NCBI GenBank assembly: GCA_021018995.1
Contig: CM037593.1
Span: 38,825,810-38,889,809 of the forward strand
DNA: 64,000 bases
Source of the DNA: Chloranthus sessilifolius
Taxonomy: Eukaryota > Streptophyta > Magnoliopsida > Chloranthales > Chloranthaceae
Reading direction: 5' to 3'
Shown in pieces: positions 43,003-54,960 of this stretch (position 1 is the stretch's first letter; every line of letters starts with the position of its first letter). Position numbers and translations under genes: made by a program. The notes below the pieces were generated by a model. It saw only the letters and a program-made list of their open reading frames with translations. It made no database searches and was not told the origin of the DNA.

Positions 43003-43824
43003 ATGGGATCTACTGATGACATCTCCACTCCATTTCCAAGCATTAATAGGGGCATTAAAAATGCGCATGTATCGCTCCAGGTCAACCCAGATGAAGTTGG
43101 GCAGATAATTGGGCAAGTGATGGCTCCGAATGCCATTTCATTTTTTGATGCGGAATTGCTAGAAGAAGGGTGTAGCCATTCCAAGTCTTTGAATATAACT
43201 GTTGAATCTGGAAACATGGTCATTCCCTTAGTACTAATTGATAATGGGTCAGCATTAAATATTTGCCCACTGAAAACAGCCACCAAGATCGGGGTTGATC
43301 CGTGCATGTTAAGGCCCACCAGAACCAGTGCTAGAGGGTTTGATAATACCAGAAGAGAAATAATGGGAGAAGTTGATCTTGAGCTTTTGATAGGGCCAAT
43401 GACCTTTTCCATCTTGTTTCAAGTCATGGATATTAAATCTTCATTTAACTTATTATTGGGATGCCCATGGCTACACAAAGTCGGAGCCATACCTTCCACA
43501 TTGCATCAGAAACTCAAATTTGCATCTGGGCATAAGATCATCACGATCATTGGAGAGGGGCACAGCGAAAAAGAAAAGGCTACCAATAGCGTTGAAAAAC
43601 CTAATGTGCTGGATATACCACACACCGCTGAGGACGTCGACCTCCACAGTTTCGAATACGAGGTGTCGGCAATACTCCCAGAGCCCATGGAGGGCATCAT
43701 GTCTAAAATAGGAGGTGGTATCGTAGCAGCAGTGGCAATGCTCCAAAAGTGGGGCTATCAGAAAGGAAGGGGTCTGGGACCCAAATTACAAGGTAGAAGA
43801 GAGCCAGTTGTGGCTAAGGGATAA
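43003..43824 (+). CDS. B1 aspartic protease with C-terminal G-patch
   Basis: Open stretch of about 273 codons. The active-site motif is VLIDNGSALNICPL (Asp at about residue 80), followed by RGFDNTRREIMGEVDLELLI and FNLLLGCPWLHKVGAIPSTL, the two other conserved strands of plant Ty3/gypsy protease. The last 40 residues read MLQKWGYQKGRGLGPKLQGR, a G-patch: an RNA-binding glycine motif also found after the protease of some betaretroviruses. B2 has the same motif (KWSYQKGRGLG). The role in the element is unknown. Confidence 0.75.
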   Translation: MGSTDDISTPFPSINRGIKNAHVSLQVNPDEVGQIIGQVMAPNAISFFDAELLEEGCSHSKSLNITVESGNMVIPLVLIDNGSALNICPLKTATKIGVDPCMLRPTRTSARGFDNTRREIMGEVDLELLIGPMTFSILFQVMDIKSSFNLLLGCPWLHKVGAIPSTLHQKLKFASGHKIITIIGEGHSEKEKATNSVEKPNVLDIPHTAEDVDLHSFEYEVSAILPEPMEGIMSKIGGGIVAAVAMLQKWGYQKGRGLGPKLQGRREPVVAKG

Positions 43825-44850
43825 AAAGTAAGATTCGGGCTGGGATACAAGCCCACAGAAGAAAAGGTTCGAGAGGCCAAAGAGAAAGCCAGGGTCACTG
43901 TAGCTGCAAGAGCTCGAGGAATCAACATAGAAGAGAAACCTAGCCCTAGGCCACACATCAGGGATTCCTTTGTCAGCACAGGGGTCGTAAAAATCAATCA
44001 GAATAGGGCAACCCATTTGACCCCATACAAACTCAAAGCCCCAGTTTATCCCACCAATCCCCAGATCTCCCTTCCCAGCTTGGAGATAGATTTGGCCGCG
44101 TTATCCCTTTTCGAGGAACGACGGTCGGTACCTGAACAAGCTCCCCCTGTGGTGAATCGCCACAAAGCTGTGTTAACATTTGAGGATATCATCTAAGATG
44201 AAATGGGGATTAACATGATGGAGGCTGACTCCAATGAGCCATATCAGTCAGCACCCTCCATCCCAATAGGTAAAGAAGCGGCCCCTCAGGTACGCAACTG
44301 GGCATCTTTGCCCCAAACTCTGAAAGCAGGAAGTGGCCTAAAGTTTGGCGCCTATTTCCAAAAAAAAAACAACCTATAAAAAGTGAGATAAGCCCTTGGC
44401 AGGCAATACCCTATGTATATAGCAACCCGCCTTGCCAAGGGCCCGTCTCCGAAGAAAATGAAAATCGCAAAAACATAGAAGAGAACAAAATTCTCAAAAA
44501 CATGGAAAAAACACAAAATTCCAAAAACATTGAAAAAATCCAAAGTCCCAAAAATATTGTCATTTAAAATTCCAGAAAATGTCCCACAAAAAGATGCCTT
44601 AATCAAAATGCCCGTCCCATGTGAAATCGACACCTTCCATGTAGAAATATAAGAAGAGGTAGGGATCACGAGTCTGGACGAGGATATCCCCCTCGAGGAG
44701 CTCCCCAATGAGCTCCTTGACCGATTTGCCGACTTTAAGCATGGCCCTACCCCCATTGTCGAAGAGACCGAGGATGTCAACCTAGGAACTGAGGAAGTTC
44801 CCAGAATAACCAAAATCGAAACATCACTGTCCCCTGAGGAAAGAAAAAGC
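43825..44850 (+). pseudogene. B1 protease-RT linker
   Basis: Charged linker between protease and RT, without a recognised domain. A run rich in Lys/Asn/Ile (around 44440-44560) is repeated-looking ('aaaaacattgaaaaaatcc'). The matching stretch in B2 is 55912-56900. Broken. Confidence 0.5.
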
Positions 44851-45800
44851 ATGATTGACTTCCTTCGGTCATACCAAGATGTTTTTGCCTGGTCATACGA
44901 GGACATGCCTGGTCTGGATACCGATTTGGTCGAGCATGAGTTGCCCCTCTACCCTGATATGAAGCCAGTCAAGCAGAAGCTGAGACATCTCCGACCCGAA
45001 TGGATGTTGAAAGTCAAAGACGAGGTCATCAAGCAGTATGACGCGGGGTTTCTCATGGTATCCAAATACCCACAATGGCTAGCCAATATCGTACCTATGC
45101 CGAAGAAGGATGGAAAGGTCCGCATGTGCATTGATTTCCGTAATTTGAACAGAGCGAGCCCAAAGGACAATTTTCCATTACCACACATCGACATCTTGGT
45201 TGATAACATAGCTAAGCACGGGATGCTCTCTTTCATGGATGGATTCTCAGGATATAATCAGATAAAGATGGCAGAGGTTGATCACGAGACGACAACATTC
45301 ATTACCCCCTGGGGAGCCTTTTGCTATCGAGTCATGCCATTCGGGCTGAAGAATGCCGGTGCAACATAGCAGAGAGCTATGACTGCACTATTTCATGACA
45401 TGATGCACCGAGAGATTGAAGTATATGTCGACGATATGATAGCCAAATCACCGATGCGTTACCATCCGTAAACCTTCGGTTATTTGAAAGGTCAGGAAAT
45501 ATTGACTACGTCTAAATCCACAGAAGTGCGCATTTGGTGCTATGTCAAGGAAACTGCTAGGGTTCATCGTAAGCAGAAGGGGGATCGAGGTCGACCCAAT
45601 CAAAGTTAAAGCCATCACTGAAATGCCACCGCCGTCCTCCGAGAAGGAGGTTAGAGGGTTTTTGGGCAGAATATAGTATATCAGTCGGTTCATTGCACAG
45701 CTAACTCCAATCTGCCCGCCAATCTTCAAGTTACTAAGGAAGAATTCGCCCGTCGAATGGAACGACGATTGTCAGGCAGCGTTCGAAAAAATCAAAAGCT
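44851..45800 (+). pseudogene. B1 reverse transcriptase
   Basis: Starts with YQDVFAWSYEDMPGLDTDLV, then HLRPEWMLKVKDEVIKQYDA and VPMPKKDGKVRMCIDFRNLN, FMDGFSGYNQIKMAEVD and RVMPFGLKNAGAT. The catalytic YVDD is at 45424-45435. The connection reads GIEVDPIKVKAI. These are strong plant Ty3/gypsy RT motifs, with SYEDMPGLD typical of the Tat/Ogre group. Broken. Confidence 0.9.
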
Positions 45801-46260
45801 ACCTCCTTAATCCACCTGTTGTGGTACCACCTGAGCCAGGGAGACCACTCTTGATGTATCTCTCCACGACGAAAGTTTTGATGGGATGTGTTTTGGGGCA
45901 GCACGATGAAATAGGAAGAAGAGAGCAGACCATTTACTATCTGAGTAAGAAATTCACCGATTATGAGACGCACTATTCTCATCTAGAGAAAGCATGCCTA
46001 GCCCTTGTATGGGCTACCTAGAGGCTCCGCCACTACTTGCTGTCTCAAGCCGTGTTACTTTTAGCCCGAATGGATCCGTTAAAATACTTGTTCGAAAAAC
46101 CAACTCTCACTGGGCGGACTGCACGATGGCAGTTGTTATTATCTGAGTTTGACATCACGTACGTCACTCAGAAATCGATCAAGGGGCTAGCGCTTGCTGA
46201 TCATCTTGCTGGTAATCCTTTACCTGACTATGAGCCATTAAGAACCGAATTCCCAGATGA
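45801..46260 (+). pseudogene. B1 RNase H (retroviral type)
   Basis: Reads LLMYLSTTKVLMGCVLGQHD, TIYYLSKKFTDYETHYSHLE, KACLALVWAT and later PTLTGRTARWQLLLSEFDIT, the normal first RNase H of Ty3/gypsy elements. Broken. Confidence 0.8.
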
Positions 46261-46289
46261 AGATATCTTGTTCATGACGGAAGACGATA

Positions 46290-46670
46290 CGGAGGAGGTA
46301 GAAGAATCATGGGTAATGTACTTTGACGGGGCAGCAAATGTCGAGGGCCAAGGAGTTGGCGCCATCCTAATTTCACCAAAAGGATCCCATGTACCAGTCT
46401 CTATCAAGCTCAACTTCCCTTGCACTAACAACATGGCTGAATTTATTTGGCGATTCACAATTAATCATATGCTAGACGAATAGCGATTGGAAGACGAAAG
46501 ACAAGAAACTGATCCCATATCATGAACACCTCGAGGATCTGATAGCTTGCTTCCAAGATGTGACTTTCTCATACGTCCCCCGGATAAGGAATCGCTTTGC
46601 CGATGCATTAGCAACTTTGGCATCAATGATTGAAATCCCCTATGGTGTTGAGATGAAGCCGATCGTGATC
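46290..46670 (+). pseudogene. B1 second RNase H (archaeal type)
   Basis: After the first RNase H a second domain begins YFDGAANVEGQGVGAILISP (the catalytic Asp strand) and continues to NNMAEF and later VPRIRNRFADALATLASM. This archaeal-type extra RNase H is the defining feature of the plant Tat/Ogre lineage. The same domain is in B2 near 54175-54450. Broken. Confidence 0.8.
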
Positions 46671-46784
46671 TAGCAGAGGAATGAGCTGGCTTTCTGCCTC
46701 CAGATTGAGGAACCTATAAAACCTGATGATGAGCCACCTTGGTTCTCAGATATCAAGAATTTCCTCGAGACCCTAACTTTCCCA

Positions 46785-47983
46785 GTGGTTACATCCAAGA
46801 CTGACCGAAGAACCATTCAATGTTTAGCGGTAGGTTATGTCATTTCCGGGGAATGCCTCTACAAGCGATCATACAATAATATCTTACTCAGGTGCCTTAC
46901 TGAAGGGGAAGCGACTAATATCATGAAGGAGATCCATGAGGGAGTATGTGAAGCCCACGTCAGCGGTCACATGCTCGCCAAGAAAATTTTACGGCAAGGA
47001 TATTTTTGGACCACTATGGAATCGGATTGCTGTAAACATGTTCAAAAATGCTACAAGTGTCAAGAACACTCCAGTCTGATACACGCTCCTGCCATCGATC
47101 TTCACTGCATGACCACTCCTTGGCCATTTGTTACCTGGGGCCTTGACGTTGTCAGAATGATTAATCCAAAAGCATCAAACGGACATCGGTTCATCCTCGT
47201 CACCATTGAATACTTCATCAAGTGGGTAGAAGCAGCGTCATATGCCAACATCACTGCCAGTCATGTCGAGAAGTTTCTCAAGAACAATATTGTGTGCCGA
47301 TTTGGAGTACCCAAAGATATCATCACAGACAATGGCACAAACTTTGCGAATAAGTGCATCCGAGACTTCTGTGAGTAATAAAAGATCAAGCACCATCGCT
47401 CATCCCCTTATCGGCCTCAAACTAATGGAGCCGTGGAAGCCACGAACAAGACAGTCGTCCGCAACCTTGAGAAAATGGTCGTCACTTACCGAGATTGGAA
47501 GGAAATGCTGCCATTTGCTTTGTGGGCCTATCGAACGTCGATCCGTACCGCTATAGGGGCAACACCATTCTCCCTTATGTATGGAACCGAGGCCGTCCTC
47601 CCGGTGGAGGTTGAAGTACCCTCGCTCCGAATTCTCATGGAATCAGGCTTACCCAAAGCAGAAAGAGAGAGATCACGCTTTGATTAGCTGAACTTACTGG
47701 ATGAAAAGAGAGTCCTAGCCTTATGCCACACTCAAGTTTACCAAGGGCGAATCGTACGCGCTTACAATAAACGTGTCCGCGGTCGAGATCTAGAGACACT
47801 GTGCTAAAGAAGATCTTCCCATCCCTCCACGCCGATCCAAGAGGAAAGTTTAAGTCGAACTGGGAAGGACCATACGTCATTCGAGAAGTGCAACCAGAAT
47901 ACGCCATCCGCCTCGCCACCATGGACAGAGATCATTTTCCTGAGCTCATCAACGCTGGATACGTCCGACGGTTCTACTCTTAG
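46785..47983 (+). pseudogene. B1 integrase
   Basis: Zinc-binding segment HEGVCEAHVSGH with HVQKCYKCQEHS, catalytic core WGLDVVRMINPKASNGHRF (first Asp), DIITDNGTNFANKCI (second Asp) and NGAVEATNKTV (Glu), then RDWKEMLPFALWAYRTSIRT and the C-terminal FKSNWEGPYVIREVQPEYAI. No chromodomain. The end at 47983 (RRFYS) is shared with B2 at 52713. Broken. Confidence 0.9.
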
Positions 47984-50840
47984 TATATCGCAATAAGGTA
48001 AGTATTGATGAAACAGATACGTGACTGCTTAAGAACCACCCAAAAGAGGCCATCATTCCAAATACAGTAGCCAAAAAGCATCCCTAAAATAAAAATAAAA
48101 AATGATGATATCCTTTGCTACCCCATTTGAGCTTGGGCCTTTCTTTCAATAAACCCGTTCCCCAAAAAAATAAATATATATATACGTGTACATATACCAA
48201 AAAAAAAGAAGATAGAAAAGATGCATGTGTATAAAGTTACTACCAAAATCCAAAGAAATCGAAAAAGCAAAATCTCAAAAAGAGATTGCCTGAAATGAAG
48301 CAAAAAGAACAAAAAAAATGTAGGAGAATCACGGGGCATGTACAGTAAAACCCCCAAGGAAGAAAGTATGTCGAGAAAACTGAAGCCGTATCAAGAAAAT
48401 CCTTTTAACCCAGCATACTTTCAAATCCTAACCTAACCCATGGCCATGCTACACCCTGAAGGAAGCCCTCTTTGTAGGTTCGCAAGCAGTCATAATATCT
48501 GTTAAGTTAACATGAGCCGAGTCGTGAGACGACACCAGAACCCTATCGAGCCGGCTATGACGGGATCAGGGTCTATGTCGTGGCTGTTGAAAAAAGAGAA
48601 GAAAATAAAATGAAAAAAAAATAAAAATAAAAATACAAGCTCAAAGCAAGATGGACATGGTGAAAACTCGAAAGGGTATTACGGGTAAAAACAGCGGGCT
48701 TGTGCGGACCAGGTGAAAACCCAAAAGGGCGCTTGGGGTAAGAGGGCTAAACCCATGGACGTGGTGAAAACCCGAAAGGGTGCCACGGGTAAAAAAAGGA
48801 GATAAATAAAAAAGAAAAGAAGAAAGAAAAGAGAAGAAAGGTTTGGACTGATTGAGAAGATTGATGTTTGAGGAACCTTTTTTTTACTCTTCCTGTACCC
48901 TCTTGTCTGACTGGGCCGCTCATGCTAGTTCAAATCGGGTCCCAACCATAATTGTCTTTGTGAAACCCGCACCGTCAAACATATGACCCGAGGCAAGGAG
49001 AAAGGTTTAACTCAATCCAAAGGGATCAATGTTCTGGCCTTGGTAAAATCTGGAAACTCACTCAGGTCCGACTGCATGAAAGAGGTCGACCATGCTCAAA
49101 GATGGACCCAAGGTTTCTCAAAATCTCACCCAATGATTAAGGCATAAAAAAAAAAGGAGAGAAAAAAAAAAAAAGCCAAAAACAAAAAAATTAAGAAAAA
49201 TCCAAACACCAAAAACTGTGTATATATTTCTACTCATTTTCATGTACATATTTTTAGCATCATATTTCAATCTCAAAAATGAAGAAAAATAACAAAAAAT
49301 CTCCAAAAAACTAAAATCCAAAAAAATATCTTGAAAATGAAAAAGTATAGGTAGAGATCTACTTTTTCTTTTATTGTTTAGGATGCATTTTCTTTATATG
49401 TATAAACAAAAAAGGGACTGACGTTTTCTCGAGAATGTGCAGGAACATCACACGGTCCAAAGCCTCGAAGCAGGCAACTTCTCAGCGATGGACAAATCAG
49501 ATAAAGCATCTTACCACCGACGTCAGGTCTAACAAAAAAAATGATGAAAATCATTTTGAAAAGAAAGAGAAATCTATGTTTTCATGTGACGCATATGCGT
49601 GTTTCGATGCGGTAAAATGTCAATATTTTATCGATAATGCAGATGTGCAAAATTAATGTCCTAGGTCAAAGGTTCGCCTTGGATCCATGGATCCTACTTC
49701 AAAGTAGGAGCAACGGTGTCAGTCCCAGTCAAACAATCAATGTTTCGATTGGGTCAACTCCACTGCTAAATCTTTTGAGCGATGAGCGCTCTGTTTTGGA
49801 TTCGTGTGAACTTGAGTTGTCTTAAGCTTCAGATTCTCCATTAAAAAAGGTCAATCGTTGGTTGAGACCAACCTGTTGAGAATGAGATTATGTGTCAATC
49901 AAACTATGTGCAACCATGCATTCGGAAGGGTTCATTTCCCTTTTATTTTCTGCAGGCTTAAAACTTGTATGGGCAGTGGTATCCCTATAAAGTGTACGCC
50001 ATGCGCCTGGGTATCCGTATGATGGTCGTTTGTCCCCGTAAATTATACCCGGGCGGGTCTGGGTCGGGGCTTCCATCGCCTTTGTTGTTGCTTATTGCCC
50101 CTGATGGGTGCATGATTATGCATAGTTAATTGATGATTATGATCATTGTCAACAGAGGCCACGATTGGATGCCCCCTTTTGGGAGGTGCCCAATGTTTGG
50201 CTGGATCTGTTCAAGGAAGTCGAAACTGGATACTCTGGGTCATGTGGATCTGGGGCACATTTTGAAAAATGGCACGCACTCCTAAAAAATGTTGTGACAT
50301 CTATTCACTTCGCTCAGGTGGTCATGCTAAATAAACTTCGGGATCGATGGGTTCGCCCAAAGATCTCAAACCTTGCTTTCCGCAGGGGCACCCACGAATA
50401 ATCCAATAAGGTCATCAAATGCCTTGTAGGATTGGACGCAAACTGTGGAGCCTTGCGTATGTTTACTTCGCCCCTATCTTTGAATGTGGGTCGATCACCC
50501 CTCTTACTTACGAAGCTGTTACATTTAGAATGAATCTCGAACATCAATCACCTCCAAATCATTTCGAGAAGTGAACGTCTTTCCCGACTATAGGGAGTTC
50601 GCAACTCATTCCACCTCGATTGTGCCCAGTAATGTCGCTAAGCGCTTGGGAACCGATTACCTCGAGAGATGAATGATTAGCCTGGCACTCCAGGGCTTTC
50701 GTTTTTTTATCATGTTACTCACCCGATGTTTGAAGTTCATTCTAAATGCAGCAGACCCGTCAGTATTGCCTTGGGCCTCTTTGGATGTCTCTTTTCTTTG
50801 GCATACGATCACCAGTGATCGGATACCAAAGAGGGGCATC
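47984..50840 (+). other. B1 3' non-coding region with purine tract
   Basis: No gene. A short tandem region at 48650-48800 repeats 'gtgaaaacccgaaagggtgc' about three times. An A-rich tract lies at 49140-49330, where the two antisense genes of B2 are absent. Purine tract AAAGAGGGGCATC at 50828-50840. Confidence 0.7.
48650..48800. repeat. Short tandem repeat in B1 3' region
   Basis: About three units of 55-60 bp around 'gtgaaaacccgaaagggtgc' plus 'acgggtaaaa'. Its reverse complement in B2 lies at 35330-35520. Confidence 0.8.
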
Positions 50841-51229
50841 TGTAGACACCCAAATTTGGCCAAAGGCCCGATCGAAATACCTTTCGAGATAGGTACAATT
50901 CTGAGCTTTTGATGGCATATGTGGAACCCTTATGAGTCACCCCAAACCCTTAAGAATCACCCTAGATCCCTTAAGAACCTACCCCGAACCTTTAGAAACC
51001 AATCCCGACCCTTAGAACTCATTCCGAACTCTAAACCTAAACTTCTCGGGCAATGGATAAAGAGTGGTACACCAGGACTAGCTGAGGTCTTCTACTAATA
51101 TCAAATCATATACCATTGGAAAGAAGACTTCTCCATCTTTCCAACGAGCCAAGAATCACCTCAATCGGAGTTGTATATCAAAAGTTATGACCATTTGAAA
51201 ATCGGGCTTTTTTGGAGGGATTTTTGCCT

Positions 51230-51447
51230 GGCGCAACTAATAGTTGCCCTAGGCCATTTTCCCCCTGGATTTCCCTAGCGCAACTAATAGTTGTGCCAGG
51301 TCTTTTTCCCCCAGAAATGGCCTGGCGCAACTATTAGTTGTACTAGGCATAAATAGGTCCCCCCACCCCTCGCGTGGTCAACTTCTAGGCTACTGTTCAA
51401 TACTGTTTTACTGTACATTTGCCTGGCGCAACTATTTAGTTGCGCTA
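51230..51447. repeat. Palindrome cluster in B1 3' LTR (4 copies)
   Basis: Cores start at 51230, 51277, 51323 and 51424 (steps 47, 46, 101). The 51230-51276 unit has no counterpart in the 5' LTR, so one 47-bp unit was gained or lost after insertion. Confidence 0.95.
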
Positions 51448-51729
51448 GGCATATGAACAGTAACATTGGGTTTTTGCCCCAAATTTCATGTTTGGGGTTT
51501 GACTTGTTGACCACCTCAACCTTTGGGGTGTGTTTTGATAGTCCTGTTGCACCCATTCCTTACCTATTTGTAACCCTCCAAGTGGCATAAGGCCTCACCC
51601 CATCATCCACCATTAGAACCACCTTCACACCTTTCCAAGCTCTCAAAATCCTAGGAAACCTTAGATTTGAGATTACCTAATTGCTAACTCCAATTAGCAT
51701 CTAAGTGATCTCCTAATCCCCCCTTTTCC

Positions 51730-51737
51730 TATAAATA
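51730..51737 (+). promoter_or_regulatory. TATA box in B1 3' LTR
   Basis: TATAAATA at the position aligned with 36715 in the 5' LTR. Confidence 0.7.
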
Positions 51738-52460
51738 GAGCCCCCCTCCCCTTGGTTTAAGGGTTGAGAATTTTGCTTAAGAAAGAAAGAGCTCTAAGTG
51801 AGAAGTTCGTCCTCCCTTTGGTGCACTATTTTCCCTCAAAATTCTAGAATTCCAAAACTTCTTCCAAGCTTGTTCTTACATCAAAAACCCATAGCCTAGG
51901 TGTGTGTGATCTCCTAGCCTATCTTCTCCCTCCCTTAGCTAGTAAGCCTTATTGGTTAGAACCCATTTCTCTACCATTCAAGCCTTCGAAAGCTCATCAA
52001 AGCAAGCCACGCAAGGCTCTCCTACGGTGCTACAAGGGCCCGAGGGCTCCGACTCTCCCTTTTCTTCTCCTATCTCTTTTCGGCATTCCCCCACCCTCTC
52101 ATTTGTGTCGTTACACCGTCGACTTTTCGGTAGGAACGGAGGGGCACAAATAGCATTGGAGGCCCATTTGGGCAAGAGGGAACCATTTCCTTTCCTTTTA
52201 TTCTATCTTATTTTTGGCCATTAGTAGAGACCGCGTTAAGCGGGTTGATCGGGTGCCTAACACCTTCCCAATCAATAACCGAAGCCCCTACCCAAGAGCC
52301 TTTGGTTTAGACCGGATTTAGAGTCATATTTTTAGCACTTCGGTGCTCATAAAAATGAACTAGGTATCCCGGGACACCGAAAGCTCCGGGTGGCGACTCT
52401 ATATTTTTATCAAAGAGTGCATCATCGCGGCGGGATCGTCTCGATTCCCACGGTTGCACA

Positions 52461-52465
52461 GTTTT
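52461..52465. repeat. Target-site duplication of B1, right copy (GTTTT)
   Basis: Matches 35870-35874; B2 sequence resumes here. Confidence 0.9.
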
Positions 52466-52712
52466 GCTTTTGTAAGTTTTTCTTTAATGGTAACTTTACT
52501 TCCCTTTTTTGTATATGTATACACATGTTTTTTTTTTCTTTTTCGGGGGAGGGATTTATTGAAAGAAAGGCCCAGGCTCAAATGGGGTAGCAAAGGCTAT
52601 CATCAGTTTTAGGGATGCTTTTTGGCTACTGTGCTCGGAATGATGGCCTCTTTTGGGTGGTTCTTAAGCAGTCATGTATCTGTTTTACCAATATTTACCT
52701 TGTTATGATAGA
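52466..52712 (-). other. B2 3' non-coding region next to integrase
   Basis: Reverse complement of B1 47990-48200, continuing at 35874 on the far side of B1. Confidence 0.8.
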
Positions 52713-53887
52713 CTAAGAGTAGAACCGTTGGACGTATCCAACATTGATGAGCTCAGGAAATTGATCTCCGCTCATGGTTGCAAGGCGAATGGCATATCTC
52801 GGTAGCACTTCTCGGATGACGTAAGGTCCTTCCCAGTTCAAATTGAATTTTCCTCTCGGATCAGCATGGAGGGATGGGAAGATCTTCTTCAGCACAGTGT
52901 CTCCTATCTTCATACCTTAACCACGGACATGTTTATTATAAGCATGTGCGATTCGCCCTAGTAAACTTGAGTATGACACAAGGCTAGGAGTCTCTTCTCG
53001 TCCAATAAGTTTAATTGTTCAAAGCGGGATCTCTCTCTCTGCTCCGGATAAGCCTGATTTCATGAGGATTCAAAGCGAGGGTACTTCAACCTCTACCGGT
53101 AGGACAACCTCGGTTCCATATACAAGGGAAAATGGTATTGCCCTTGTAGTGGTGCAGATCGACGTTCTATAGGCCCATAAAGAAAATGGCAATATTTTGT
53201 TCAAATCTCGACAAGTGACGACCATTTTCTCGAGGATGTGAATGACTATCTTGTTCGCAGCTTCATGGCTCCATTAGCTTGAGGCCGATAAGGTGACGAG
53301 AGATGGTGCTTGATCTTGTATTGCTCGCAGAAGGCCCGGATGAGCTTATTTGTAAAGTTTGTGCCGTTGTCCGTGATGATATCCTTAGGTACTCCAAATC
53401 GGCACATAATATTATTCTTGAGAAACTTCTCGATGTGATTGGTCGTGATGTTGGCATATGATGCTACTTCTACCTACTTGGTGAAGTATTCAATGGCGAC
53501 GAGGATGAACCGATGTCCATTTGAGGCCTTTGGGTTAATCATTCCGACGACGTTAATGCCCCAGGTAGCAAATGGCCAATGAGTGGTCATGCAGTGTATA
53601 TTTATGGCAGGAGCGTGTATCAGACTAGAGTGTTCCTGACACTTGTAGCATTTTTGAACATGCTTGCAGCAATCCGATTCCATAGTGGTCCAAAAGTATG
53701 CCTGCCGTAGAATTTTCTTGGCGAGCATGGGACCCCTGACGTAGGCACCGCATACTCCCTTGTGGATCTCCTTCATAATATTAATCGCTTCACTTTCAAT
53801 AAGGCACCTGAGCAAAATGTTATTGTACGATCGCTTGTAAAGGCATTCCCCACAAATGACGTAGCCTGCCGCTAAACGTTGAATAGT
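52713..53887 (-). pseudogene. B2 integrase
   Basis: Same order as B1: HVQKCYKCQEHSSLIHAPAI zinc-binding end, TWGINVVGMINPKASNGHRF core start, and FNLNWEGPYVIREVLPRYAI at the C-terminus, ending RRFYS-like (QRFYS). Broken in several places. Confidence 0.85.
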
Positions 53888-54960
53888 TCATCGGTCTGTC
53901 TTGGACGTACCCTTAGGGAAAGTTAGTGTCTCGAGGAAATTCTTAATATCTGAGAACCACGGTAGCTCATCATCAGGCTTTATAGGTTCCTCAATTTGGA
54001 GGTAGAAGGCCGGCTCATTCCTTTGCTCGATCATGATCGGCTTCATCTCAGCACCATACGAGATTTTTATCATTGATGCCAATGTTGCTAGTGCATTGGT
54101 AAAGCGATTCCTTATCCGGGGACATATAAGAATGTCACATCTTGGAACCAATCTATCAGATCCTCGAGGTGCCATGGTAGGGGATCAGTTTCTCATCTTT
54201 TGTCTTTCAATCTCCATTCGTCTGGCATATGATCAACTGCAAATCACCAAATACTCAGAGGTGAGTTACATTCAGATCGAGAGCCGCCTGCAAACTAGAG
54301 GCACAAGCTTCGTACTTGGCCATGCCGTTAGTGTAAGGGAAGTTGAGCTTGATGGAAACTGGTATATGTGATCCTTTCGGTGAAATCAGAATGGCGCCAA
54401 CTCCCTGACCTTCGGCATTGGCTGCCCCGTCAAAGTGCATTGCCCAAGATTCCTCTGCTTCTTCTATATCGTCTTCCGTCATGAATAGGATGTCCTCATC
54501 GAGAAACTCGGTTCTTAAAGGCTCATAGTCTGGAAAAGGATTGTCGGCAAGATGATCGGTGAGTGCCTGCCCCTTGATAGATTTTTGAGTGACATACATG
54601 ATGTTAAACTCAAACAATAAGAGTTGCTAGCATGCAGTCCACCCAGTAAGAGCTGGCATCTTAAATAGGTACTTCAACGGGTCCATTTAGGCCAATAGTA
54701 GAATGGCTTGGGATAACAAGTAATGGCGGAGCCTTTGAGTATCCCATATAAGAGCCAGACATGCTTTCTCTAGATGAGAATAGCGCGCCTCGTAATCGGT
54801 AAACTTTTTGCTCAGATAGTAGATGGCCTGCTCTCTTCTTCCCGTCTCGTCATGCTACCCTAAGACACATCCCATCGAAACTTTCATCGTGGAGAGATAC
54901 ATCAAGAGTGGTCTCCCTGGCTCATGTGGTACCAAAAAAGGTGGGTTAAGGAGGTAGCTT
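53888..54960 (-). pseudogene. B2 RNase H and archaeal-type second RNase H
   Basis: The distal end of the first domain reads EFNIMYVTQKSIKGQALTDH; the second domain starts HFDGAANAEGQGVGAILISP and continues CASSLQAALDLNV, then PRIRNRFTNALATLASMIKI. This dual RNase H places B2 in the Tat/Ogre lineage. Broken. Confidence 0.8.

Larger units (their letters stand above)
35875..52460 (+). mobile_element. B1: Tat/Ogre-type Ty3/gypsy element nested in B2
   Basis: Plus-strand 16.6 kb element: 5' LTR 35875-37427, primer site 37430-37447, 1.5 kb leader, gag, protease with G-patch, RT, RNase H, second RNase H, integrase, 2.8 kb 3' non-coding region, purine tract and 3' LTR 50841-52460. GTTTT duplications flank it exactly. 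It belongs to the same family as B2 but lies in the opposite direction and lacks B2's antisense genes. Compared by eye over 400 bp, its LTRs differ by about 8%, perhaps three million years at a common plant rate. It is broken, with roughly ten or more lesions. Confidence 0.95.
50841..52460 (+). repeat. B1 3' LTR
   Basis: 1620 bp, starts TGTAGACACCCAAATTTGG and ends CGGTTGCACA. Carries four palindromes, one more than the 5' LTR. Confidence 0.95.
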
